From: Lachnospiraceae bacterium
Lineage (GTDB): Bacteria > Bacillota > Clostridia > Lachnospirales > Lachnospiraceae
Reading direction: 5' to 3'
Length of the DNA stretch: 13,644 nucleotides
NCBI GenBank assembly: GCA_900752065.1
Contig: CAADTT010000054.1
Coordinates: forward strand, 1 to 13,644
The notes below the pieces were generated by a model, which saw only the letters and a program-made list of their open reading frames with translations, was not told the origin of the DNA and did not search any database. Positions within the stretch are counted from its first letter, which is position 1, and each line of letters opens with the position of its first letter. The position numbers and the translations under genes are program-made. This document shows, one piece after another, positions 1 to 7,182 of the stretch.

Positions 1-1
1 A

Positions 2-406
2 CTCCCGGCGGCGGCAAAGGCAAAGACTGCTCCCAAAAAGATAACCCTTAGCCGTGAAAAGATCGTGCTCTACAAAGGGGAATCGAAAAAACTGATCGTG
101 GAAAAAACAAAGCCTGCCGATGCCTCCCCGAAAGTAACGTGGACATCAAAAAATAAAAAGGTCGCCGACGTGTCCAAATACGGCATGATAACAGCGAAAA
201 AGCCTGGCAGAACCACCATCACGGCAGTATCGAAAAAGAATCCTTCTGTCAAGGCGGCGGTGCAGGTGACTGTGAAAAAGGCACCTAAAAAAACAGAAAA
301 AAATGTTCCGTATCAGGACACAGCCTGGCTTCCTATGAATTTTTCAAATTCGAAGAGATTTATTTCTATACCTATTTACGTGGCTACTCCTATACGGACC
401 GCCTGA
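2..406 (+). pseudogene. Ig-like (BIG2) domain protein, N-terminal part, frameshifted and cut by window edge
   Basis: The frame is open from the first bases of the window, so the gene starts upstream; a GTG at 65 is only an internal codon. The visible part is a lysine-rich stretch followed by one bacterial Ig-like group 2 domain. It shows the typical pattern: 'VTWTSKNKKVADVSKYGMI', then 'AKKPGRTTITAVS' and a closing beta strand 'AAVQVTVKK' near 254-282. BIG2 domains are common on secreted or cell-surface proteins of Clostridia, where they act as spacers or adhesive modules. After about base 300 the translation stops looking like protein, and it ends at 406. The sensible continuation is in the frame one base back (next entry). 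Either the gene is broken or a base was lost in one of two A7 tracts (287-293 and 297-303) by sequencing error. The domain call is firm; the biological role is unknown. Confidence 0.6.
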
Positions 407-816
407 ATGGAGTGATCGTCAGGAGCAGGGATGGATTCAACGAGATGAAAAAGTTATGGAATAAGTACTACCCCGACCGTCCCTTCCGCAAAACAGCTAT
501 GGCGGAGTATGGAAGCATAGATTTCTCAAAAGAAAGCCTGGTTCTCCTGGATATCTGTATAGCTCCATACCGCAATTACTATTATCAGGTAACTTCCCTC
601 ACTACAAAGCTTGACACCTCTGGAAAGCTGGAGGGTATCATAGATATCCATGATAATACTCCATACACCCCATCGGATCCACATGCGATAACTCCTCAAG
701 TAGAATACCCTTGCACGTTAGCTTTCCGTGTTAAGAAGGGTGATGAAGCGATGATCGACCATTTCCGTATAGGTAAACTAAGCACAATTTACGACAATTT
801 TATGATTTTCCCATAA
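289..816 (+). pseudogene. C-terminal part of the same surface protein, possible PrcB-like domain
   Basis: This frame opens just after a TAA at 286-288 and runs to the TAA at 814-816. It reads as good protein from about base 325 ('SYEFFKFEEIYFYTYLRGY'), well before its first possible start (GTG at 412), and it has no ribosome binding site. It therefore looks like the continuation of the upstream Ig-like gene after a -1 frame change, not a separate gene. The order of elements, 'VIVRSRDGFNEM', then 'IDFSKESLVLLDI', a run of beta strands and a closing 'PCTLAFRVKKGD', resembles the PrcB C-terminal type fold found in small secreted bacterial proteins. That is a pattern impression, not a confirmed family. 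Rich in Tyr and aromatic residues, with no membrane segment. Base composition looks more AT-rich than the operon downstream. Confidence 0.5.
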
Positions 817-861
817 ACCTGCAAAGGCTGTACGCCATGCAGGAGCCGACAGGATATCTAA

Positions 862-911
862 GGGGCTGTGGAAAGTGGATTTTAACTCCGCTTTTTCACA
901 GCTCTTTTTTT
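862..911 (+). terminator. Rho-independent terminator of the Ig-like gene
   Basis: The left arm (863-879, GGGCTGTGGAAAGTGGA) pairs with the right arm (887-904, TCCGCTTTTTCACAGCTC) with few mismatches and wobbles. The loop is short and T7 follows at 905-911. It lies 46 bases after the stop codon and separates this gene from the rnf operon. A smaller hairpin, CCTGCA (818-823) with TGCAGG (838-843), sits between the stop codon and the terminator. Confidence 0.85.
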
Positions 912-943
912 CTAAAGGTGAAAAATGTTGCATGATTTTGTTC

Positions 944-972
944 TTGACAGTTAGAACAGGAGCAGGTAGACT
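944..972 (+). promoter_or_regulatory. Candidate sigma-A promoter for the rnf operon
   Basis: A perfect -35 box TTGACA (944-949) is followed, after a 17-base spacer, by TAGACT (967-972), which matches the -10 consensus at four of six positions. It sits directly downstream of the terminator of the previous gene and about 190 bases before rnfC, the only place where a promoter for the operon is needed. The -10 box is imperfect, so activity may depend on a factor or be moderate. Confidence 0.6.
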
Positions 973-979
973 TTTTGTA

Positions 980-1165
980 TAAAGATAGGGTTTTCAAAGC
1001 TGGCAGTTATTTTCTGGTAGCTTTGTTTGCGGTTTATCCAGACATGCTTCCGTCATATGAGAGAAAGCCTGAAGAAGCGCTTTACAGCTCCGCAAGGCTT
1101 TCGGGAAGGGTGGCAAGGCTGCCTGGCAGTGAAGTGAAAAATACATATAAGAGAAAGGATAATTT
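980..1165 (+). promoter_or_regulatory. Leader of the rnf operon with two stem-loops
   Basis: If transcription starts just after the candidate -10 box, the operon has a leader of about 185 nt with no convincing gene. Two inverted repeats stand out. CAAAGCT (995-1001) pairs with AGCTTTG (1019-1025), and the stem continues inward to about 12 positions with one wobble and one mismatch. GAAAGCCT (1063-1070) pairs perfectly with AGGCTTTC (1095-1102). Neither is followed by a T run, so they are not simple terminators. The rnfC ribosome binding site AAAGGA (1154-1159) lies outside both. I do not recognise a known riboswitch class. Confidence 0.35.
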
Positions 1166-2509
1166 ATGACCAGAAGAACATTTCGCGGCGGGATCCATCC
1201 GGCTGACCGGAAAGAATATTCCAGAGATATCCCCTTTCGCACCTATCTGCCGAAGGGCGATCTGGTATTTCCGACGGGCCAGCATATCGGCAAGCCCGCC
1301 AGTCCCGTCGTAAAAAAAGGCGACCAGGTTTTGGCGGGACAGTTGATCGCCGAGGCAGACGGATTTGTTTCCGCCAATATCATCAGCTCCTGTTCCGGTA
1401 AAGTCAAGGCGGTGGAAAACCGCAAAACAATTATGGGAACGGCAGCGCTGTCTATTGTAATAGAAAATGACGGCAAATATACGCTGGCAGAGGGAATCGG
1501 GACAGACGCCGATTACACGAAACTGACAAAGGAGGAGATTCTGGACCGGGTGAAGAAAGCCGGCATCGTAGGATTGGGAGGAGCGGGATTTCCGACTCAT
1601 GTGAAGCTTGCGCCGAAAAATGCATCCGAGATCCGGTACATCATCGCAAACGGGGCGGAGTGCGAGCCGTACATCACCTGCGACGACCAGCTCATGCGCA
1701 CATCCTCCGCAGAAATCGTAACGGGGATGAAAGTGATGCTCCGGATGTTCCCTTCCGCAGAGGGCGTGATCCTGATCGAAAAAAATAAACCGGAAGCCAT
1801 CGCCGCCATGAAAGAAGCGGTAAAGGGGCAGGACAGGCTGCGGGTGCTTGCCGTACCCACAAAATATCCCCAGGGAGGCGAGCGTTCCATTATCCAGGTG
1901 GTGGCGGGAATCGACCTGAAGCTGGGGATGCTTCCGGCAGATGCAGGCTGTATTGTGGACAATGTGGCGACAGTTTATGCGATTTACAGGGCAGTTTGTA
2001 AATCAGAGCCTTTGATGCGGAAGGCAGTTACCGTGTCCGGGGATGCGGTGAAGGAGCCCTGCAATCTGATCGTACCGATCGGCACCTCCTGTGAGGAGCT
2101 GCTGGAGGCGGCAGGAGGCTTTCAAGAGGGCGTGGAATGTAAAAAGATCCTGAGCGGCGGACCGATGATGGGGATCGCTATGGCTTCTTTGCAGGTTCCT
2201 CTTCAGAAGAGCAATAACGCACTGACCTTTTTATGCGGGGACGATGTGGAGACCGCATGGAACAAGATGACTGCCTGTCTGCGCTGCGGGCGATGCAATC
2301 AGGTGTGCCCGCTGGGACTGACGCCTCAGATGATGGCGGTGGCAGCAGAGCGGAAGAATTATGAGCGTTACGAAAAGAAGCTGTACGGTCTGGAGTGTAT
2401 CGCCTGCGGCTCCTGTACCTATGTCTGTCCGGCAAAACGCCCCCTGATGCAATTGTTTAAACATACTAAAGCGGAGATCATGGCCGCGAAGAGAGCGCAG
2501 AGGGGGTAA
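1166..2509 (+). CDS. rnfC: Rnf complex subunit RnfC, NADH-side FMN and iron-sulfur protein
   Basis: RnfC is the peripheral cytoplasmic subunit of the ion-translocating ferredoxin:NAD+ oxidoreductase and is the site of NAD+/NADH exchange. The 447 residues show the family order. First comes an N-terminal barrel-sandwich domain ('GGIHPADRKEYS', 'VKKGDQVLAGQLIAEADG'). Then comes the complex I 51-kDa-like nucleotide/FMN region with 'GIVGLGGAGFPTHVKL' and 'IIANGAECEPYITCDDQLM', followed by an SLBB-type region. Two [4Fe-4S] motifs close the protein: C371-C374-C377-C381 and C411-C414-C417-C421, each CxxCxxCxxxC(P). Length is normal for Clostridia. The ATG at 1166 has AAAGGA six bases upstream. It is the first gene of the operon, as usual for clostridial rnf clusters, and the next gene starts five bases after its stop. 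Confidence 0.96.
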   Translation: MTRRTFRGGIHPADRKEYSRDIPFRTYLPKGDLVFPTGQHIGKPASPVVKKGDQVLAGQLIAEADGFVSANIISSCSGKVKAVENRKTIMGTAALSIVIENDGKYTLAEGIGTDADYTKLTKEEILDRVKKAGIVGLGGAGFPTHVKLAPKNASEIRYIIANGAECEPYITCDDQLMRTSSAEIVTGMKVMLRMFPSAEGVILIEKNKPEAIAAMKEAVKGQDRLRVLAVPTKYPQGGERSIIQVVAGIDLKLGMLPADAGCIVDNVATVYAIYRAVCKSEPLMRKAVTVSGDAVKEPCNLIVPIGTSCEELLEAAGGFQEGVECKKILSGGPMMGIAMASLQVPLQKSNNALTFLCGDDVETAWNKMTACLRCGRCNQVCPLGLTPQMMAVAAERKNYERYEKKLYGLECIACGSCTYVCPAKRPLMQLFKHTKAEIMAAKRAQRG

Positions 2510-2514
2510 AAAGA

Positions 2515-4077
2515 ATGAAAAAATTATACAATGTTTCCTCCAGCCCGCACATCAGGAGCAGGCTGAGTACGGGACGGGTGATGTGTGACGTGATCCTTGC
2601 CCTGATGCCGGCGGCTCTCTTCGGAGTCTACCGTTTTGGGCTTCCTGCGTTTCTGGTGATCGCGGTATCTGTCCTTTCGGCAGTGCTGACAGAATTTATT
2701 TTTGATTACATAGCAAAAAAACCAAATACCGTCAAAGACGGCAGTGCGGTGGTGACAGGCCTTTTGCTGGCGCTCTGCCTTCCGGCGGGTGTGCCGCTGT
2801 ACATCCCGTTCTTTGGCAGTTTCTTTGCGATTTTGGTGGCTAAGTGTCTTTTTGGCGGCCTGGGCAAGAATTTTATGAATCCGGCGCTGGCGGGACGCTG
2901 TTTTCTGTTGATCTCCTTCAGCGGAACCGTGACGAACTTTGCAGTGGACGGCATGAGTTCTGCGACGCCCCTTGTGGATCTGGCAGCAGGAAAGGCAGTG
3001 GATATCACTGCAATGTTTCTGGGCTACAGCAACGGAGTCATCGGATGTTCCGTTGCGGCGCTTCTTTTGGGCGCACTGTATCTCTGGGTAGTCGGAGGGA
3101 TCACTTTTGAGATCCCGGCGGCGGCGCTGGTATCCTTCTCTTTGTTCATCGCTCTGTTCGGCGGGCAGGGGTTTGATCCGCTGTTCATCCTGGCGCATCT
3201 TTGCGGCGGCGGCATGGTTATGGGCGCCCTGTTTATGGCTACAGATCCAGTGACCAGTCCGGTGACGAGCGCAGGTCAGCTTCTGTATGGTGCGGTGATC
3301 GGCATTTTAAGCGGTCTGTTCCGTGTATTTGGAAGCGCGGCGGACTCTGTCAGCTATGCGATCATCATTTCAAATATGCTGACGCCTCTCATCGATGAGA
3401 TCTCTGTGCCGAAGCCTTTCGGTTACCGGACGCAGAAAACAGAAGGGACGGCGGAAAAGAAGGGAATTCCCAGATCTGCCCTTGTTCTCTGTGTGATCAC
3501 TCTGATCGCGGGTGTCTGTCTGAGCGGGATCTACGCACTCACCAAGACGGCGATCGAGGAGCAGCAGACAGCGGCAAAAGCAGCTTCCTACCGGGAGGTT
3601 TGCCCGGATGCCGTGGAGTTTGGCAGTGACGAGACGGTTACGGCGGCTGTGGAGGCTCTGGAAGGGGAAGTGTACGGCACGGAGTTTGGCAAGGCATATA
3701 TTAATGAAGTTGTGGTGGGAAAAGATGGTTCCGGCAATGTGGCGGGCTATGTGATCAGCGCCACCAGCGCAGACGGATTTGACGGAAATATTACGGTGGC
3801 AGTCGGTATCTCGGCGGACGGCACGGTAAACGGGATTTCCTTTACGGAGCTGAATGAGACAGCCGGGATGGGTATGCTCTGCGGTGAGGCGGAGTTTAAG
3901 GATCAGTTTTCCGGTGTAAACGTGGAACGGTTCACGCTGAACAAGGCGGGCGGTTCTGCCGCAGACGATGAGATCGATTCTGTCTCCGGCGCTTCCGTAT
4001 CCTCCGGCGCAGTGGTCAATGCAGTCAATGCAGCGCTTGATTTTTGTGCTTCAAATATAAAACAGGGAGGGATGTAA
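2515..4077 (+). CDS. rnfDG: Fused RnfD-RnfG: membrane and FMN-binding subunits of the Rnf complex in one chain
   Basis: The 520 residues contain two proteins that are normally separate. Residues 1 to about 305 are RnfD: hydrophobic segments, 'NTVKDGSAVVTGLLLALCLP', 'GKNFMNPALAGRCF' and the flavin motif 'SSATPL' with Thr151 as the expected phosphoester-linked FMN site. After a hydrophilic linker (about 303-320) comes RnfG. It has one membrane anchor (about 321-342, 'ALVLCVITLIAGVCLSG'), then the extracytoplasmic FMN-binding domain with 'NETAGMGM' (447-454) and the C-terminal 'DSVSGASVSS', where Ser494 occupies the usual Thr acceptor position. There is no stop, Met or usable GTG/TTG codon at the junction, so RnfG cannot be started separately. 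RnfD with both ends inside and RnfG with a single in-to-out anchor make the fusion topologically sensible. An AGGGGG ribosome binding site overlaps the end of rnfC. The flavins relay electrons within the membrane complex. Confidence 0.93.
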   Translation: MKKLYNVSSSPHIRSRLSTGRVMCDVILALMPAALFGVYRFGLPAFLVIAVSVLSAVLTEFIFDYIAKKPNTVKDGSAVVTGLLLALCLPAGVPLYIPFFGSFFAILVAKCLFGGLGKNFMNPALAGRCFLLISFSGTVTNFAVDGMSSATPLVDLAAGKAVDITAMFLGYSNGVIGCSVAALLLGALYLWVVGGITFEIPAAALVSFSLFIALFGGQGFDPLFILAHLCGGGMVMGALFMATDPVTSPVTSAGQLLYGAVIGILSGLFRVFGSAADSVSYAIIISNMLTPLIDEISVPKPFGYRTQKTEGTAEKKGIPRSALVLCVITLIAGVCLSGIYALTKTAIEEQQTAAKAASYREVCPDAVEFGSDETVTAAVEALEGEVYGTEFGKAYINEVVVGKDGSGNVAGYVISATSADGFDGNITVAVGISADGTVNGISFTELNETAGMGMLCGEAEFKDQFSGVNVERFTLNKAGGSAADDEIDSVSGASVSSGAVVNAVNAALDFCASNIKQGGM

Positions 4078-4078
4078 A

Positions 4079-4762
4079 ATGAAACCATGGGCAGAACGAA
4101 TTTATAATGGTGTGGTAAAAGAAAATCCCGCCCTGGTACTGATGCTGGGAATGTGTCCCACGCTGGCGGTGACGACCTCTGCCATCAACGGCTTTGGCAT
4201 GGGCATGTCTACGATGGCGGTATTGATCGTATCGAATCTGGTCATTTCTCTTTTGAGAAAAGCCATTCCCGGGGAAGTGCGCCTGCCGGCGTATATCGTC
4301 ATCGTCGCATCTCTGGTAACGGTCGTGGAGTTAGTCACGGAGGCTTATCTTCCGGCGCTCTATGGCGCTCTGGGAATCTATATTCCCCTGATTGTGGTAA
4401 ACTGTATTATCCTGGGCCGCGCGGAGGCATATGCCTCTAAGAATACGCCGCTGCTGTCTGTTTTTGACGGTGTCGGGATGGGACTGGGATTCACTCTGGC
4501 GCTGACGGCGGTTGGACTGATCCGTGAGTTTTTGGGAGCCGGAACGGCTTTTGGCTTTCAGGTGCTGCCGGATTCGGTCGAGCCGATCGGGATCTTCATT
4601 AAGGCGCCGGGAGCATTTCTGGTGCTGGCGTTCGTGGTGGCAGTCATGAATGGCGCCAATATCGCCACCCGCGCCAATAAGGTCGTGGAAGGCTGTGACG
4701 GATGCTGCGCACAGTGCAGCAAAAACTGTAAAGAGGAAGAAAAGGAGGAACAGAAAAAATGA
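4079..4762 (+). CDS. rnfE: Rnf complex membrane subunit RnfE with cysteine-rich C-terminal tail
   Basis: Integral membrane subunit, paralogous to RnfA and expected to lie in the membrane with inverted topology. 'LMLGMCPTLAVTT' (Cys26) and 'IVVNCIILGRAEA' (Cys109) are the two conserved half-membrane motifs; in the family these cysteines, together with the pair in RnfA, hold a buried [2Fe-2S] cluster. 'NPALVLMLGMCP' at the start and 'MNGANIATRANKV' near the end are family hallmarks. The body ends at about residue 203. It is followed by a 24-residue hydrophilic tail with five cysteines (206, 209, 210, 213, 217) and then a Lys/Glu-rich end. The proteobacterial proteins I know lack this kind of tail. 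The start has AGGGAGGG seven bases upstream, one base after the rnfDG stop. The last four bases overlap the rnfA start (ATGA), implying translational coupling. Confidence 0.94.
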   Translation: MKPWAERIYNGVVKENPALVLMLGMCPTLAVTTSAINGFGMGMSTMAVLIVSNLVISLLRKAIPGEVRLPAYIVIVASLVTVVELVTEAYLPALYGALGIYIPLIVVNCIILGRAEAYASKNTPLLSVFDGVGMGLGFTLALTAVGLIREFLGAGTAFGFQVLPDSVEPIGIFIKAPGAFLVLAFVVAVMNGANIATRANKVVEGCDGCCAQCSKNCKEEEKEEQKK

Positions 4763-5334
4763 CGTCTTTAATTATGATCGTAGTCGCGACAGCGCTGGTC
4801 AACAATGTGGTTTTAAGCCAGTTTTTGGGAATCTGTTCTTTTCTGGGTGTTTCAAAGCAGATGAAGGCGTCTGCCAGCCTGGGCGCTGCAGTAATCTTTG
4901 TAATTACCATTTCTTCGGCAGTGGCAAGCCTTTTGTATGATTTCGTGCTGGTGCCGCTGCATCTGGACTATCTGAAGACCATCGTTTTTATTCTGGTCAT
5001 CGCCGCTTTGGTGCAGATGGTAGAAATGTTCCTGAAGAAAACTTCCCCGGCGATTTATAAAGCCCTCGGGATTTTTCTCCCGCTGATCACGACCAACTGT
5101 GCGGTTTTGGGCGTGGCGCTGACAAATGTACAGAATGGTTACAATTTTATCGAGAGCGTGCTTTCCGGATTCGGCACGGCGGTGGGATATACCATAGCCA
5201 TCGTGCTGCTTGCGGGAATCCGTGACCGAATTGACGAAGAGGCGGTTCCCGCTCCGTTCCGTGGTGCTCCCGTGGTGCTGCTTAGCGCGGCGCTGATGGC
5301 GATTGCATTTATGGGATTTGGCGGATTGTCATAA
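4759..5334 (+). CDS. rnfA: Rnf complex membrane subunit RnfA
   Basis: A 191-residue hydrophobic protein with six predicted membrane segments, the normal size for RnfA. The two signature motifs are present: 'VLSQFLGICSFLGVS' (Cys26) and 'PLITTNCAVLGVAL' (Cys114). In the family these cysteines meet the RnfE pair at the centre of the membrane to bind a [2Fe-2S] cluster that carries electrons between the cytoplasmic RnfB and the outward-facing RnfG/RnfD flavins. The C-terminal region with 'RDRIDEEAVPAPFRGAPV' is also typical. The ATG overlaps the rnfE stop, and AAGGAGG lies ten bases upstream (4742-4748). rnfB follows after 12 bases. Confidence 0.96.
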   Translation: MTSLIMIVVATALVNNVVLSQFLGICSFLGVSKQMKASASLGAAVIFVITISSAVASLLYDFVLVPLHLDYLKTIVFILVIAALVQMVEMFLKKTSPAIYKALGIFLPLITTNCAVLGVALTNVQNGYNFIESVLSGFGTAVGYTIAIVLLAGIRDRIDEEAVPAPFRGAPVVLLSAALMAIAFMGFGGLS

Positions 5335-5346
5335 GGGGGTAGGAAG

Positions 5347-6135
5347 ATGCAGGGAATTGTGATAGCAACGCTGGTCGTAGGCGTGATCGGTCTTCTGATC
5401 GGCATCGCTCTGGTAGCGACAGGAAAGAAATTTTATGTGGAAGTGGATGAGCGGGAGACGGCAGTGCGGGAGTGCCTGCCGGGAAACAACTGCGGAGCCT
5501 GCGGATATGCAGGCTGTGACGCTGTTGCCGCTGCGATTGTAAAGGGGGAAGCTCCGGTAAACGCCTGTCCCGCAGAAAGCGCGGAGATGGTGGAAAAGAT
5601 CGGCCAGATCATGGGCGTACAGGCAGAGGAGTCTGTGAAGAAGGTTGCCTTTGTCCGCTGTGCGGGAACCTGCGGGGCGACCGCAGAAAAATGCAACTAT
5701 ATCGGAATCCATGACTGCCGTTCTGCCGTTCTCTCCGGGATTTCCGTGTGGGAATGTGATTACGGGTGTCTGGGCTTTGGCTCCTGCGTGAGCGCCTGCG
5801 CTATGGATGCCATTCATGTGGAAGAGGGCGTGGCTGTGGTTGACCGGGAAAAGTGCATCGGCTGCGGCCAGTGCGTGAAGGCGTGCCCGAAGGGACTGAT
5901 CGAGCTGATCCGGGTGGACAAAAAGGTGGCGGTCCGCTGCTCCAATAAGGATAAGGGCGCTGCCGTGAAAAATGTCTGTACCGCAGGATGTATCGGCTGT
6001 AAGCTCTGCATGAAGCAGTGTGAAGAGGATGCTATTTTAGTAGAAAGAAATGTAGCGCACATTGATTATGATAAGTGTGTCGGCTGCGGAAAGTGTGCGG
6101 AAAAATGTCCGTCGAAGATCATCATGAGAATATGA
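5347..6135 (+). CDS. rnfB: Rnf complex subunit RnfB, ferredoxin-accepting polyferredoxin
   Basis: RnfB receives electrons from reduced ferredoxin. The 262 residues start with one membrane anchor (about 3-25), then a hinge and the Fes-type cluster domain 'NNCGACGYAGCDAV' with Cys43, 49, 52, 57 and a further Cys at 74. A middle cysteine group (105, 109, 116, 124) is followed by four ferredoxin-like motifs: C141/147/151 (the first is the atypical 'YGCLGFGSCVSAC' form), C170/173/176/180, C215/218/221/225 and C244/247/250/254. This long multi-cluster form is the clostridial type, unlike the roughly 190-residue proteobacterial RnfB with two ferredoxin motifs. The ribosome binding site is GGGGGTAGGA just after the rnfA stop. 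The TGA overlaps the apbE ATG (ATGA at 6132-6135). Confidence 0.96.
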   Translation: MQGIVIATLVVGVIGLLIGIALVATGKKFYVEVDERETAVRECLPGNNCGACGYAGCDAVAAAIVKGEAPVNACPAESAEMVEKIGQIMGVQAEESVKKVAFVRCAGTCGATAEKCNYIGIHDCRSAVLSGISVWECDYGCLGFGSCVSACAMDAIHVEEGVAVVDREKCIGCGQCVKACPKGLIELIRVDKKVAVRCSNKDKGAAVKNVCTAGCIGCKLCMKQCEEDAILVERNVAHIDYDKCVGCGKCAEKCPSKIIMRI

Positions 6136-7181
6136 ACCGGAAAATATTGTTAGCCATCCTGGGGGCTGCATTCGTGGGAATCGTGACAGGCTGTTTTTTG
6201 CATGTGCAGCGGGAGTGGAAGGTGCAGGACAGAGATGCCTGCACGAAGCAGTTATTTGCCATGAACACTTATATGAGCTTTACTGCATATGGAGAAAACG
6301 CGGCTCAGGCTGTAGATGCGGCGATGGCTCAGGTGCAGGCGCTGGATGAGCTGCTGTCTGTCGGAAAAAAGTCCAGCGAGGTTTCTGTCCTGAACAGGGA
6401 AGGGAGCCTGGAAGTGTCGGAGGATACGGCTGAGCTGTTTTACAGGGCACTGGAGATCTATGAGGAGACGGCAGGTATTTTTGATGTGACGATCTGTCCG
6501 GTCATGGAGCTCTGGGGCTTTCCGTCTAAAAATTACCATGTGGCTTCGGAAGAGGAACTGGCACAGGTACTTCCTTTCGTGGATGCTTCCCGGGTGAAAA
6601 TCGTCCCGAAAGAGCATGGCGGTGCTGCGGTCACTCTCGGGACGGGACAGAAGGTGGATTTCGGAGGGATCGCCAAAGGCTATGCGGCGATGAAGGTCAT
6701 GGAGATCTTTCGTTCCTACGGGATCACTTCCGGTCAGGTATCCCTGGGTGGAAATGTGCAGGTGCTGGGCGTGAAGCCGGACGGGAGCAGGTGGAGGATC
6801 GGAATCCGCGATCCGGAGGGAGGACAGAAGGACCCGATCGCCGTGGTGTCTGTGGATAACAGAGCCGTGGTGACATCCGGGGGCTATGAACGGTATTTCG
6901 AAGAGGATGGAAAACGGTATATCCATATCCTGGATCCCCGGACAGGCCGCCCGGCGGAAGGCGACCTGCTTTCCGTTACGGTACTGTCGGAGGACGGGAC
7001 GCTGGCGGATGCGCTGTCCACCTCCCTCTATATTATGGGAAAAGAGGAAGCATGTGCGTATTGGAGGGCACACAGGGAAGACTTTGACATGGTGCTGGTA
7101 ACGGAGGATCAGGAACTCTGTGTGACGGATGGGATCGCAGACGGATTCCAGTCAGAACAGACGTACCAGGTGTTGAAGTAG
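6132..7181 (+). CDS. apbE: FAD:protein FMN transferase ApbE, probable lipoprotein
   Basis: ApbE moves FMN from FAD to a Thr or Ser of a target protein in a Mg2+-dependent reaction outside the cytoplasmic membrane; RnfG and RnfD are classic targets. The 349 residues show the family motifs: 'MNTYMSFTAYG' near residue 44, 'VDFGGIAKGYAAM' (175-187), 'SLGGNVQVLG' (204-213), 'YIHILDPRTGRPA' (263-275) and 'ADALSTSLYIMG' (292-303) with the Mg-site Asp/Thr. The N-terminus has a hydrophobic signal and a lipobox-like 'IVTGC' with Cys21, so the enzyme is probably lipid-anchored outside, facing the RnfD and RnfG acceptor sites. I chose ATG 6132 over the in-frame ATG at 6075 because 6075 lies deep inside rnfB and would put a charged stretch before the signal peptide. 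The ribosome binding site is weak, consistent with coupling to rnfB. Confidence 0.93.
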   Translation: MNRKILLAILGAAFVGIVTGCFLHVQREWKVQDRDACTKQLFAMNTYMSFTAYGENAAQAVDAAMAQVQALDELLSVGKKSSEVSVLNREGSLEVSEDTAELFYRALEIYEETAGIFDVTICPVMELWGFPSKNYHVASEEELAQVLPFVDASRVKIVPKEHGGAAVTLGTGQKVDFGGIAKGYAAMKVMEIFRSYGITSGQVSLGGNVQVLGVKPDGSRWRIGIRDPEGGQKDPIAVVSVDNRAVVTSGGYERYFEEDGKRYIHILDPRTGRPAEGDLLSVTVLSEDGTLADALSTSLYIMGKEEACAYWRAHREDFDMVLVTEDQELCVTDGIADGFQSEQTYQVLK

Positions 7182-7182
7182 C

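Noticed and set aside
975..1169. 64-codon frame in the rnf leader whose TGA overlaps the rnfC ATG
   Set aside because: Starts at a TTG a few bases after the predicted -10 box, has no ribosome binding site, and the sequence has no recognisable protein character. The overlap with rnfC is attractive but unsupported.
2524..3198. 224-codon minus-strand frame inside rnfDG
   Set aside because: Lies entirely within a clearly recognised gene; translation is rich in Arg, His and Gln as expected from antisense of a hydrophobic protein.
6252..7073. 273-codon minus-strand frame opposite apbE
   Set aside because: The plus-strand gene has all ApbE motifs; the minus-strand frame has no ribosome binding site or known pattern.
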